A stretch of DNA of 64,000 bases from Actinomycetes bacterium (GTDB lineage Bacteria; Actinomycetota; Acidimicrobiia; Acidimicrobiales; Ilumatobacteraceae): contig JAIXWJ010000039.1 in NCBI GenBank assembly GCA_027491335.1, forward strand, positions 1 through 64,000, read 5' to 3'. The notes below the pieces were generated by a model. That model did no database searches. It had not been told where the DNA came from and worked only from the letters and a program-made list of their open reading frames with translations. Both the position numbers and the translations under genes were made by a program. Below are positions 48,955 through 55,912 of the stretch, piece by piece. Position 1 is the stretch's first letter; each line of letters starts with the position of its first letter.

Positions 48955-51900
48955 TCACGTCATCCGTCGCCTACGGCCGCGATCGATGACCACGAACAGT
49001 GCGCCAAGCAACAAGAACAAGTACGACAAGGCGAACAACACGCCTTGATACGTTCCCGTGACTGGCAATCCCGGCGCTGGAATGGTGCCGACGAACACCG
49101 ACAGAGCGTCGAATCGGCGAACACCATTCGAATCAGTGACCGAGACATCGGTTCGTACGTAGCCTCGAAAACCCGAAACCGGACTGAACTTTGCGACTCC
49201 GGACTCGATCGTCCACGTTCCTTGCGGAGTTTCCAATCGGTTGACGATGCCGTTCGGTGTGGAAAATCCGAACGTCGATGAATCGAACGTTTCTCCGGCA
49301 AATGACTCGAAGACGTCAGTCGGTCGAATCCGAATACTCGCTCCGGGCTTGAACACGAATGACTCGGGGGATTCCTTGGCAACCACCGGTCCAAGATCCT
49401 CGGGCAAATCCTCCAATGCCCCGATCAGCATGGAGTGCTTTCCCGTGACCTCGTTGCCACCGTTGTCAGCGATCTTGAACACGAAGCTCTTCATCGAAAC
49501 GTCGCCACTGACACCGGTCGCCGGTTCGAAGACCACGCGACCATCGACCACCGTGTACGAGCCAGAAGCATTGGTGTACGAGGTCACCCACTGCTTGCTC
49601 GACGGATCGAGAATCCTGAGGCTGTTCGCATTGAATCCTCCCGGCGGGGTGACCAAGCCGCTCGTCGGGTTGACCTTGGCGGGAGCGCCGGGTACGACCA
49701 CGCTGAGGTCTTTGGCTCCGTCCACGGAGTATGCGTCGACCACGTTGTTAATGGTCGAACCGCCACCCGAACCACCGCCCGAACCGCCACCTGAACCGCC
49801 ACCCGAACCGCCACCCGAACCACCACCCGAACCACCGCCCGAACCACCACCCGAACCACCACCCGAACCGCCACCCGAACCGCCACCCGAACCACTGCCC
49901 GAGGGACAACCACTCGGTGGGACAGTGGTGGCCGGCGCCGTCGTGACCGGTGCGGTTGTCGGCGGGGTCGTCGTAGTCGGTGCCGCTGTCGTCGTTGTCG
50001 TCGACGTTGTCGTCGTCGTTGTGCTCGTCGACGTCACCACCACCAGCTTCTGACTCAAGCTCACGGTAACCGCAATGATGTAGGCGTCTTCCAAGAAGCC
50101 CGATGAATACGGGTTTCCATTGTTCTTGGAGTTGAAATCGACTTGCAACAGGATTTCCGAGAAGGTGCCCGAGATCCTGAAGGATCCGCAGCCCGCCGAG
50201 GCTGTCGCACCATATTGATTGCTCGTACTGCTACAGCTGAATGCGGTGTTCTTCACGATCGGCTCGATGCGATTGCCGCCGACCACTTGAAGGTTTTTCT
50301 GTCCGAGCACCGTAATTGGTGCGTTCGGGGTCAGAACCTGGAGTTCGGTCCAAGACGTCGTCTTGCCCTGGTTGATCGATTGAAAACCACCGCCTCCCAA
50401 GCCCGAAAAGTGAAGAACCGGATCCGTGGCGGGTGTCGAGAACGAGATCCGTATCTGCCCCCTATTGGGACATATCGTCCCGTAAGTGCAACCATCATCG
50501 GTTGTCACCATCTGAGCGCCGGATACTCCGACGATCGAATTGTCCATGAACATTCCGTTCGCGCCACCACGATCGCTCATCTTTTGGGATGAGCCTTGGA
50601 TGCCAACTCCGTCACCGATTGCCTGGACGGTGATCCGCATTCCGGAAGGAATCGAGGTCTGTCGTTGTGATCCGATGTTCCAAACCACACCGTCGATCGA
50701 ACGCGTCGTGCCGGACGCACCCGGAACCCAACTCCAACCGCCGTTGGTGGTGCTGTTGATGTTCCGGGGTCTCACGACCGTGGGCGCGTTCACACGCGGG
50801 GCGCCGGTCGTGACCGTCGGGGTCTGTGAACGTACGCTTTCGATCCCCCGAACCGAGACACCGTTCAACGGCGGGCACGACATCGTCGATGATTGAGATG
50901 CCGAAGATGTGGTCGGGCCTTGATTGCCCGCGGCATCTTGAACCGAATTGGAACTCAATTGCGAGATCAACGTCCCGGCTCCCGTGCACGTGACCGTGAC
51001 CGTGAACGATGTGCCCGATGATGCCGAAATCGAATAGGCGCACCCAGTGGCCGTTCCGTTATTCGTGAAATCGGCCGATGTCAGTCCGGAGACGGTCTCA
51101 CTAAAGGTCAAGGTGTACGAAGCGGAAAGGGATGCGGTGCTGCTGGCAGTCGACCACGATGCCGTCGGTGCCGTGGTGTCGGAGGCCGCGACGGTGACCA
51201 ACACCGACTGTGTGCCGCCACCCAAACTCGTTTGAGCGTTTGGCGTCGCCGCCGTGTCCGTCATGGAAAACGAACCCGATGCGGATAGTGATGACGTAAC
51301 TGTCGCACCACCCTGAGTCGCCGACGATGTCGCACTGATGGTGCATGTGGTCGAATTCGTCTGTGTGATCGTATTGATCACGGCGTTTGTGACGGTGAAG
51401 TCACTCGAAGTCAACGTTGTGCAGTCGATGGATTCGTCGCCGGAGACGCGAAACGAAATCGCGGACGTACTCGACGTCGCAGAGACAGCCGAAAGTGTCA
51501 GATTCGGAGGTGTCGTGTCGACCGGCGCCGGAATCGTGACCTGAACCGTTGCCGGTGCGCCCGAAGCGATATTCGTCTGCGCATTACCCGCCATATCGGA
51601 AACCGAGAAGCTGATGTCTTCGCTCAAGCGGGACCCTCGAGTCGGACCTCCGGCAGTGGCAGTGGAAACCCCGGTGATGGTGCAAACAGCAGGTGCCGAT
51701 TGCGTCACGGAGATCGAAGAGATGTACAGAAAGTCGAAGTCGACGCTGTCGGTGGTCGACAACGTGGAGCAGTCGATCGGCTCGTTTCCGGTCAGCGTGA
51801 ACTCGATGGCCGATGAGGTCGAGGTCGCCGCCGTTGCCGCCAATGTCAAGGTGGGTGGTGTGGTGTCGGGCGTCGCACCCGGCGTGTACCGAACGATGAC

Positions 51901-52836
51901 CACACCATCACCACCCTTGGCCACGTTGCTACCGGTGGTCGGCGCGCCAGCACCGCCGCCGGTGTTGTCGACACCATTGCTGGCACTGACCGCCGATGTC
52001 GACGAGCCATTTCCGCCTCCGTGTTGACCCGAGCCAGGGGTGCCACCACCACCGCCGCCACCACCGCCGTAGTAGGTCATCGTGCCGGTGATGTCGCTGC
52101 CGCAACCGGAGCCGCCATCACCACCGGTGGTGCCATCCCCAGCTGCCCCAGCAGCACATGCTCCGCCGCCGCCGCCACCTCCCGCCTGTGCGCTGGCAAG
52201 AGTCGAGGAATTGCCTCCCGAGTAGCCACGCCCTGGGGTTCCAACACCGGTGCCTCCAGAGTTCGATCGTCCGGAAGACTTCGCGCTGGCGCCTCCACCG
52301 CTTCCGCCGTTGTCATCGCCACCCACCGTGTCGGAGGTGCTGCCTTCTCCACCCGAGGCCGCCGAGATGGTGAGCAGTCCGCTCGTCGCCGGGTCGAATT
52401 CGGATGCCACCGTTGCTCCGCCGTCGGCGGGATCGATGTACACATTCTGCGCGACTGACGTGAACGAATACGCCTGGTTTTCGATGACTTGACCGCCGCC
52501 ACCCGCTCCCTTGCCGGCACTTCCCGAGAGACCACTGTCGCCTCCGGCGCCCACGACGAGCACACGAACCGACGTCACTCCCGCCGGCTTGGTCCATGTG
52601 ACTCTCGTTCCACCGGCTCGAGTGAACTTCACAACGCAATCGACACCGATGTCGGTCACCACGACGCCGTCATTCGCGTCACCACCGGCACCATCGTCGT
52701 AGGTCACGGAGCAATCTCCATCCGAGATGGTGACCGCGGATGCGACCTTGGTGGCTATGGGAACAACCAGACCGGCGCCGAGCAATCCTGTTGCGATGGT
52801 CAGACGAATCGACGGGCGAGTGAAGAGAACGCGCAT
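48955..52836 (-). CDS. giant surface protein with Gly-rich, Ig-like and (GGGS)n regions and an LPVTG sortase signal
   Basis: A 1293-residue exported protein. Signal peptide: TIATGLLGAGLVVPIATKVASA. From about residue 90 to 320 it is Gly-rich. Three beta-sandwich-like modules then start DTTPPTLTLAATAATS, DTTPPNLTLSAVSATSS and DTTAPTASWSTASS (about 325, 440, 550). A 250-residue Cys-containing region follows, then a Thr/Pro tract and a (GGGS)n linker of about 12 units near 975-1026. Two more beta domains precede the C-terminus GLPVTGTYQGVLFALSYLFLLLGALFVVIDRGRRRRMT, which gives LPVTG, a membrane helix and an Arg tail for sortase anchoring. Probably an adhesin or stalk. No sortase gene is in the window. 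Confidence 0.82.
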   Translation of the reverse strand: MRVLFTRPSIRLTIATGLLGAGLVVPIATKVASAVTISDGDCSVTYDDGAGGDANDGVVVTDIGVDCVVKFTRAGGTRVTWTKPAGVTSVRVLVVGAGGDSGLSGSAGKGAGGGGQVIENQAYSFTSVAQNVYIDPADGGATVASEFDPATSGLLTISAASGGEGSTSDTVGGDDNGGSGGGASAKSSGRSNSGGTGVGTPGRGYSGGNSSTLASAQAGGGGGGGACAAGAAGDGTTGGDGGSGCGSDITGTMTYYGGGGGGGGGTPGSGQHGGGNGSSTSAVSASNGVDNTGGGAGAPTTGSNVAKGGDGVVIVRYTPGATPDTTPPTLTLAATAATSTSSAIEFTLTGNEPIDCSTLSTTDSVDFDFLYISSISVTQSAPAVCTITGVSTATAGGPTRGSRLSEDISFSVSDMAGNAQTNIASGAPATVQVTIPAPVDTTPPNLTLSAVSATSSTSAISFRVSGDESIDCTTLTSSDFTVTNAVINTITQTNSTTCTISATSSATQGGATVTSSLSASGSFSMTDTAATPNAQTSLGGGTQSVLVTVAASDTTAPTASWSTASSTASLSASYTLTFSETVSGLTSADFTNNGTATGCAYSISASSGTSFTVTVTCTGAGTLISQLSSNSVQDAAGNQGPTTSSASQSSTMSCPPLNGVSVRGIESVRSQTPTVTTGAPRVNAPTVVRPRNINSTTNGGWSWVPGASGTTRSIDGVVWNIGSQRQTSIPSGMRITVQAIGDGVGIQGSSQKMSDRGGANGMFMDNSIVGVSGAQMVTTDDGCTYGTICPNRGQIRISFSTPATDPVLHFSGLGGGGFQSINQGKTTSWTELQVLTPNAPITVLGQKNLQVVGGNRIEPIVKNTAFSCSSTSNQYGATASAGCGSFRISGTFSEILLQVDFNSKNNGNPYSSGFLEDAYIIAVTVSLSQKLVVVTSTSTTTTTTSTTTTTAAPTTTTPPTTAPVTTAPATTVPPSGCPSGSGSGGGSGGGSGGGSGGGSGGGSGGGSGGGSGGGSGGGSGGGSGGGSTINNVVDAYSVDGAKDLSVVVPGAPAKVNPTSGLVTPPGGFNANSLRILDPSSKQWVTSYTNASGSYTVVDGRVVFEPATGVSGDVSMKSFVFKIADNGGNEVTGKHSMLIGALEDLPEDLGPVVAKESPESFVFKPGASIRIRPTDVFESFAGETFDSSTFGFSTPNGIVNRLETPQGTWTIESGVAKFSPVSGFRGYVRTDVSVTDSNGVRRFDALSVFVGTIPAPGLPVTGTYQGVLFALSYLFLLLGALFVVIDRGRRRRMT
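49757..49912 (-). repeat. 12-base minisatellite encoding (GGGS)n
   Basis: About 12 tandem copies of a 12-base unit (plus-strand form ACCACCCGAACC, with third-base variation) encode Gly-Gly-Gly-Ser on the minus strand. The unit length keeps the frame, so copy number can change without breaking the protein. It links the upstream Thr/Pro tract to the C-terminal domains of the surface protein. Confidence 0.9.
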
Positions 52837-52842
52837 TCAGCA

Positions 52843-52848
52843 AAAATA
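52843..52848 (-). promoter_or_regulatory. leaderless -10 box of the surface protein gene
   Basis: TATTTT lies six bases before the ATG at 52836, in a markedly AT-rich leader (52837-52906). Confidence 0.5.
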
Positions 52849-52906
52849 ATTTGCCCGAAAATCCCATGTTGGAGGAGCGATCAGAAAAACTTTTCTACAT
52901 TTCTGA

Positions 52907-52968
52907 GCGCACGCGCTCACGACAACAACTCGCGCACGCGCTCACGACAACAACTCGCGCACGCGCTC
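52907..52968 (-). repeat. 2.5 copies of a 25-base unit containing the 3' end and stop of the ArsC-like gene
   Basis: The unit (plus strand GCGCACGCGCTCACGACAAC + AACTC) occurs at 52907-52931 and 52932-52956, with 12 bases more at 52957-52968. On the minus strand it encodes the end of the protein (VRELLS, stop TGA). The true stop is in the middle copy and a second copy of codons and TGA lies just past it. Confidence 0.85.
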
Positions 52969-53295
52969 CTTGGGACGACCGATGATCGCGCGATCGGCGG
53001 TCACCACCAGGGGACGTTGCAAGAGTTGCTTGTGCTTCACGAGCACGGCCACCACCTGATCGACCGTGGCCACATCGTCATCGGTCAGTCCCAACTTCTT
53101 CCACATGCTGTCTCGGCGAACCAGGTCGGTGACGGGGTCCTCGAGTTTGGCGATGATCGACCGCAGTGTCGGGGCGTCGGGCGGGGTCTTGATGTACAGC
53201 ACCACGTCGACGTCGACGCCGAGTTCCTGGGCAATGCTCACGGCATTGCTGCTGCTGTTTCAATGCGGGTTGTGGTAGATCGTCGCCGTGGCCAT
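52942..53295 (-). CDS. ArsC-family selenoprotein with Sec at the catalytic Cys position (UGA at 53260-53262)
   Basis: Read through one in-frame TGA, this is a 117-residue ArsC/Spx-fold protein. It starts MATATIYHNPH-Sec-NSSSNAV. ArsC proteins have IYHNPxC-S-x-S-RN here, so the UGA falls exactly on the catalytic Cys (position 12). The remainder is a full ArsC: VVLYIKTPPDAPTLRSII, DSMWKKLGL, and the Arg-rich oxyanion block QRPLVVTADRAIIGRPKERV. A 7-bp hairpin with a GU-containing loop starts ten bases after the UGA (53249-53231) and tRNA-Sec is at 13322-13417. A TACCGT box six bases before the ATG supports this start. Likely a selenol-based arsenate reductase or related redox enzyme. Without Sec decoding only an inactive fragment from a GTG at 53241 would be called. 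Confidence 0.88.
53231..53249 (-). promoter_or_regulatory. bacterial SECIS element
   Basis: On the minus strand GCAATGC and GCATTGC form a perfect 7-bp stem around the loop CGTGA. The loop begins 17 bases after the UGA, with G in its second position followed by U. This meets the usual bacterial SECIS criteria (stem in the coding region directly after UGA, loop 16-37 bases downstream, G in the first two loop bases). It should recruit SelB. Confidence 0.82.
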
Positions 53296-53301
53296 GGCGC
53301 C

Positions 53302-53307
53302 ACGGTA
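53302..53307 (-). promoter_or_regulatory. leaderless -10 box of the selenoprotein gene
   Basis: TACCGT lies six bases before the ATG at 53295, supporting the full-length start upstream of the in-frame UGA. Confidence 0.55.
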
Positions 53308-53359
53308 CCGGCTCGAGCCACACTGTGACGGTTCAAATGCCCTGCATAGAGCCTAAAAC

Positions 53360-53388
53360 TTGACCTCGGCGGACCCGTTTCGTAACCT
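53360..53388 (+). promoter_or_regulatory. promoter-like TTGACC - 17 bp - TAACCT ahead of a long hairpin
   Basis: TTGACC (53360-53365), a 17-base spacer and TAACCT (53383-53388) face the plus strand. Expected transcription would begin near 53395, just before the hairpin at 53399-53462. The -10 is flanked by a larger 10-base inverted repeat, TGTGACGGTT (53324-53333) and AACCGTCACA (53389-53398). Confidence 0.45.
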
Positions 53389-53398
53389 AACCGTCACA

Positions 53399-53462
53399 TC
53401 GAGGCACCGGTACTGCAGCAGGTCTTTTTCCGCCCGCACCTGACGCAGAGCCGGTGCCTCGG
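53399..53462 (+). ncRNA. candidate structured small RNA (long symmetric hairpin)
   Basis: Stem CGAGGCACCGG/CCGGTGCCTCG (11 pairs), a 2x2 internal loop (TA/AG), CTGC/GCAG (4 pairs), another 2x2 loop (AG/AC), CAGGT/ACCTG (5 pairs) and a 14-base terminal loop. All parts nest without bulges. It follows a promoter-like sequence directly and lies between recR and the selenoprotein gene, where no protein is encoded. I do not recognise a known RNA family. It could instead be a terminator or leader element acting on the minus strand. Confidence 0.4.
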
Positions 53463-53486
53463 TCGTTCCCCGCCACAGAGTCCCCG

Positions 53487-54095
53487 TCATTCATTCATGG
53501 CGCGGCGACCGTTCAGAGCCCGTCCGAGCGTCAACTCGTCGGCGTACTCCAGGTCTCCACCCACCGGCAGTCCGGAGGCGGGCCGCGTCACGCGAATTCC
53601 GAACGGCTCGAGCAACCGTGCCAGGTACTGCGCGGTCACCTCGCCCTCGGTGTTGGGGTTCGTGCACACAATCACCTCGGAGATCTCCTCCTTGCCGATT
53701 CGCATCACCAACTCGCGCATCTTCAATTGATCCGGCCCGATCCCTTCGATGGGATTCATCACGCCGAGCAACACGTGATACCGACCGCGGAACTCGCCGG
53801 TGCGCTCGAGCGCGATGATGTCGCGACTCTCCTCCACCACGCAGATCTGCGTGCCATCACGCTTCGGGTCGGCGCAGATGGGACACAGTTCGCCTTCGGC
53901 GAAGTTGAAACACCGCGAACAAAACTGAACGCGCGCCTTGGCGTCGCTGATGGCATCGGCCAATCGACGCACGTCCTCGGCCGGCAACTTCAGCAAGTGG
54001 AACGCGATGCGTTGCGCCGACTTCGGACCGACGCCCGGCAGTCGACCGAGCTGATCGATCAACGTCTGAACGGGGAGTGTGTAGGTGCCGGCCAC
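53487..54095 (-). CDS. recR: recombination protein RecR
   Basis: A 202-residue protein of the RecFOR pathway. Helix-hairpin-helix: [24 protein letters not shown]. Zinc finger with four Cys: [23 protein letters not shown]. Toprim domain: [41 protein letters not shown]. Walker-like end: [47 protein letters not shown]. It starts at GTG 18 bases after dnaX; the ybaB-type gene often found between them is absent. Confidence 0.95.
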   Translation of the reverse strand: MAGTYTLPVQTLIDQLGRLPGVGPKSAQRIAFHLLKLPAEDVRRLADAISDAKARVQFCSRCFNFAEGELCPICADPKRDGTQICVVEESRDIIALERTGEFRGRYHVLLGVMNPIEGIGPDQLKMRELVMRIGKEEISEVIVCTNPNTEGEVTAQYLARLLEPFGIRVTRPASGLPVGGDLEYADELTLGRALNGRRAMNE

Positions 54096-54113
54096 GATCG
54101 ATTCGCCCTCGGG

Positions 54114-55832
54114 CTATTCCTCGATGGTCTCGATGACCGAGCCCGGGAACAAATCCGCGAGAGAGTCGGTGACGTCCTTCTCGCTGACGGTGGGAAGGTC
54201 CTTGATCTCGTCCGGATCGATGATCTCGTCATCGTCGATTCGACTCTTCGGAGCCGCCTTCTGGGAAATGGGCTTCGAATCATCGGGACGAGTCTCGATG
54301 ACGACGGGGCATTTGCCGGCCCCGGCACGATGAACGACCTCGGTGATGTCGGTGAGATATTCCTTCACGCGCTTGGCCGCGTGCTCGTTGTCGACGACCA
54401 ACACGATGGTCCCGTCGCGATGCGCGGGCTTGGCCATCTGCGCCACCGCCCGACGCATACCTTTCATTTCATTGATGACCGCGGTCGACCAATTGGCCAC
54501 CACGTCGGCCGCACTCATCGTGTTGCTCGAAGCGGGCGCGGCAGCAGGTTCGGACGGAGCCGTTGGTGCCGATGGTGCCGTCGGTGCTTCGGGAGTCGCG
54601 ACGCTGGGCGCCGAGGGCGACTCCGTGTTCGCGTCGGCGCGGGGCGTGGGCGTGCTCGGATCCTTCACCCGGCCACCCAACACCGCGCGACCGGTGGACG
54701 GATTCACGGGCGCCGGCGCGATGACGGGACGATTCTCGATCTCTCGTTCGAGTCGTTCGATGCGCGCCATCAAAGCTTCGACGCCCATCTGCAACTCGCG
54801 ATGCACCAACTTCACCAACGACACCTCGAGAACCACGCGCGGGTCGGGCGCTCCCTTCATGTCGTTGATGGTTTGGCCCAGGGTCTCGATGATCTTCACC
54901 ACGCGGGGCGTGCCCAGACGTTGGGCCTGATCGCTCACCTCGGCGGAGCGACGTTCGGACAACTGCACCAACTCGGGAGCCATCTGCGACAAGAAGCAAT
55001 CGCGCAGATGCGACACCAGATCGTCGACGATGGATCGCGGTTCGCGACCCATGGCCACCGACTGTGCGACCGCCGCGAGCAAACGACCGGCATCGAAGGC
55101 CACCAACGCTTCGACGAACTCATCGACCGGAGTGGCTTGCTCGGCGATACCGCCGACGGCCACCGCCAATTCGAGTGCCGACAACGTGTCGCGCACCGAC
55201 CCCGCGCCCTGACGAACCACGGCCTCGATGGTCTCGGGCGACACGTCGAGTCCGGCATCGGCGACCACCCAGCGCACGTGCTCTTCCAGTTCGGCTTCTT
55301 GCAGCAGGTGGAACTGCAGGTGTTGGGTACGACTGCGGATGGTTTCGCCGACCTTCTGCGGGTCGGTGGTGGCCAGCACGAACACCACGTTCGCGGGCGG
55401 CTCTTCCAGAGTCTTCAAAAGCGCGGCCTCGGCACTCTTGGTCAGCATGTGCACTTCGTCGAGAATGAACACCCTGTTGCGCCCGGGTGAGCCGAGCGAC
55501 GCCGAAGCGATGATCTCGCGGATGTCGGCCACGCCGTTGTTGCTCGCTGCGTCCAGTTCGATGACGTCGAAGCTGTTGCCGTTCTGAACCGCCAGACACG
55601 ACGGACACGCACAACACGGCTCGCCATCGACCGGACCGTCGCAGTTCAGCACCTTGGCCAGGATGCGGGCGGTGGTCGTCTTGCCCGTGCCCCGAGGCCC
55701 GGAGAAGAGATAGGCGTGTCCTTCGCGGGAATTGACGATGGAGTTCTTGAGCGCCCGAACGATGTGCTCTTGGCCCTTCAATTCGCTGAAGCGCTGCGGT
55801 CGATACCGGCGATAGAGGGATTGAACGGCCAT
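54114..55832 (-). CDS. dnaX: DNA polymerase III subunit gamma/tau
   Basis: A 572-residue clamp-loader ATPase. N-terminus: SLYRRYRPQRFSELKGQEHIVRALKNSI. Walker A: YLFSGPRGTGKTTTARILAKVLNC. Zinc Cys: CDGPVDGEPCCACPSC. Walker B: VFILDEVHMLTKSAEAALLKTLEEPP. SRC-type sensor region: TIRSRTQHLQFHLL. Domain III follows, then a Pro/Ala/Thr/Ser-rich linker (residues about 385-440) and a tau-like C-terminal domain (VVANWSTAVINEMKGMRRAVAQMAKPAHRDGTIVLVV). No obvious A-rich slippery frameshift site is present. It forms an operon with recR. Confidence 0.94.
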   Translation of the reverse strand: MAVQSLYRRYRPQRFSELKGQEHIVRALKNSIVNSREGHAYLFSGPRGTGKTTTARILAKVLNCDGPVDGEPCCACPSCLAVQNGNSFDVIELDAASNNGVADIREIIASASLGSPGRNRVFILDEVHMLTKSAEAALLKTLEEPPANVVFVLATTDPQKVGETIRSRTQHLQFHLLQEAELEEHVRWVVADAGLDVSPETIEAVVRQGAGSVRDTLSALELAVAVGGIAEQATPVDEFVEALVAFDAGRLLAAVAQSVAMGREPRSIVDDLVSHLRDCFLSQMAPELVQLSERRSAEVSDQAQRLGTPRVVKIIETLGQTINDMKGAPDPRVVLEVSLVKLVHRELQMGVEALMARIERLEREIENRPVIAPAPVNPSTGRAVLGGRVKDPSTPTPRADANTESPSAPSVATPEAPTAPSAPTAPSEPAAAPASSNTMSAADVVANWSTAVINEMKGMRRAVAQMAKPAHRDGTIVLVVDNEHAAKRVKEYLTDITEVVHRAGAGKCPVVIETRPDDSKPISQKAAPKSRIDDDEIIDPDEIKDLPTVSEKDVTDSLADLFPGSVIETIEE

Positions 55833-55912
55833 CGCCTCCGACTGTAGTGGTGGGGTGGAAGCCCTGCTTGCCCCCGTTCGGGCGGGTCGGGAAACTACCG
55901 TGGGGCACGATC

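Noticed and set aside
49241-50053. A Pro-Pro-Glu-Pro repeat protein on the plus strand
   Set aside because: It is the antisense reading of the (GGGS)n minisatellite in the surface protein gene, which has a signal peptide, domains and a sortase motif in its own frame.
53241-53241. GTG at 53241 as the true start of a short ArsC-like protein
   Set aside because: It would remove the first strand and the catalytic position. It lies inside the hairpin and has no -10 or ribosome site, while the ATG at 53295 has a well-placed TACCGT box.
55601-55832. A programmed frameshift in dnaX making gamma and tau
   Set aside because: No A-rich slippery heptamer followed by a stem was seen, and the full-length frame is a normal tau.
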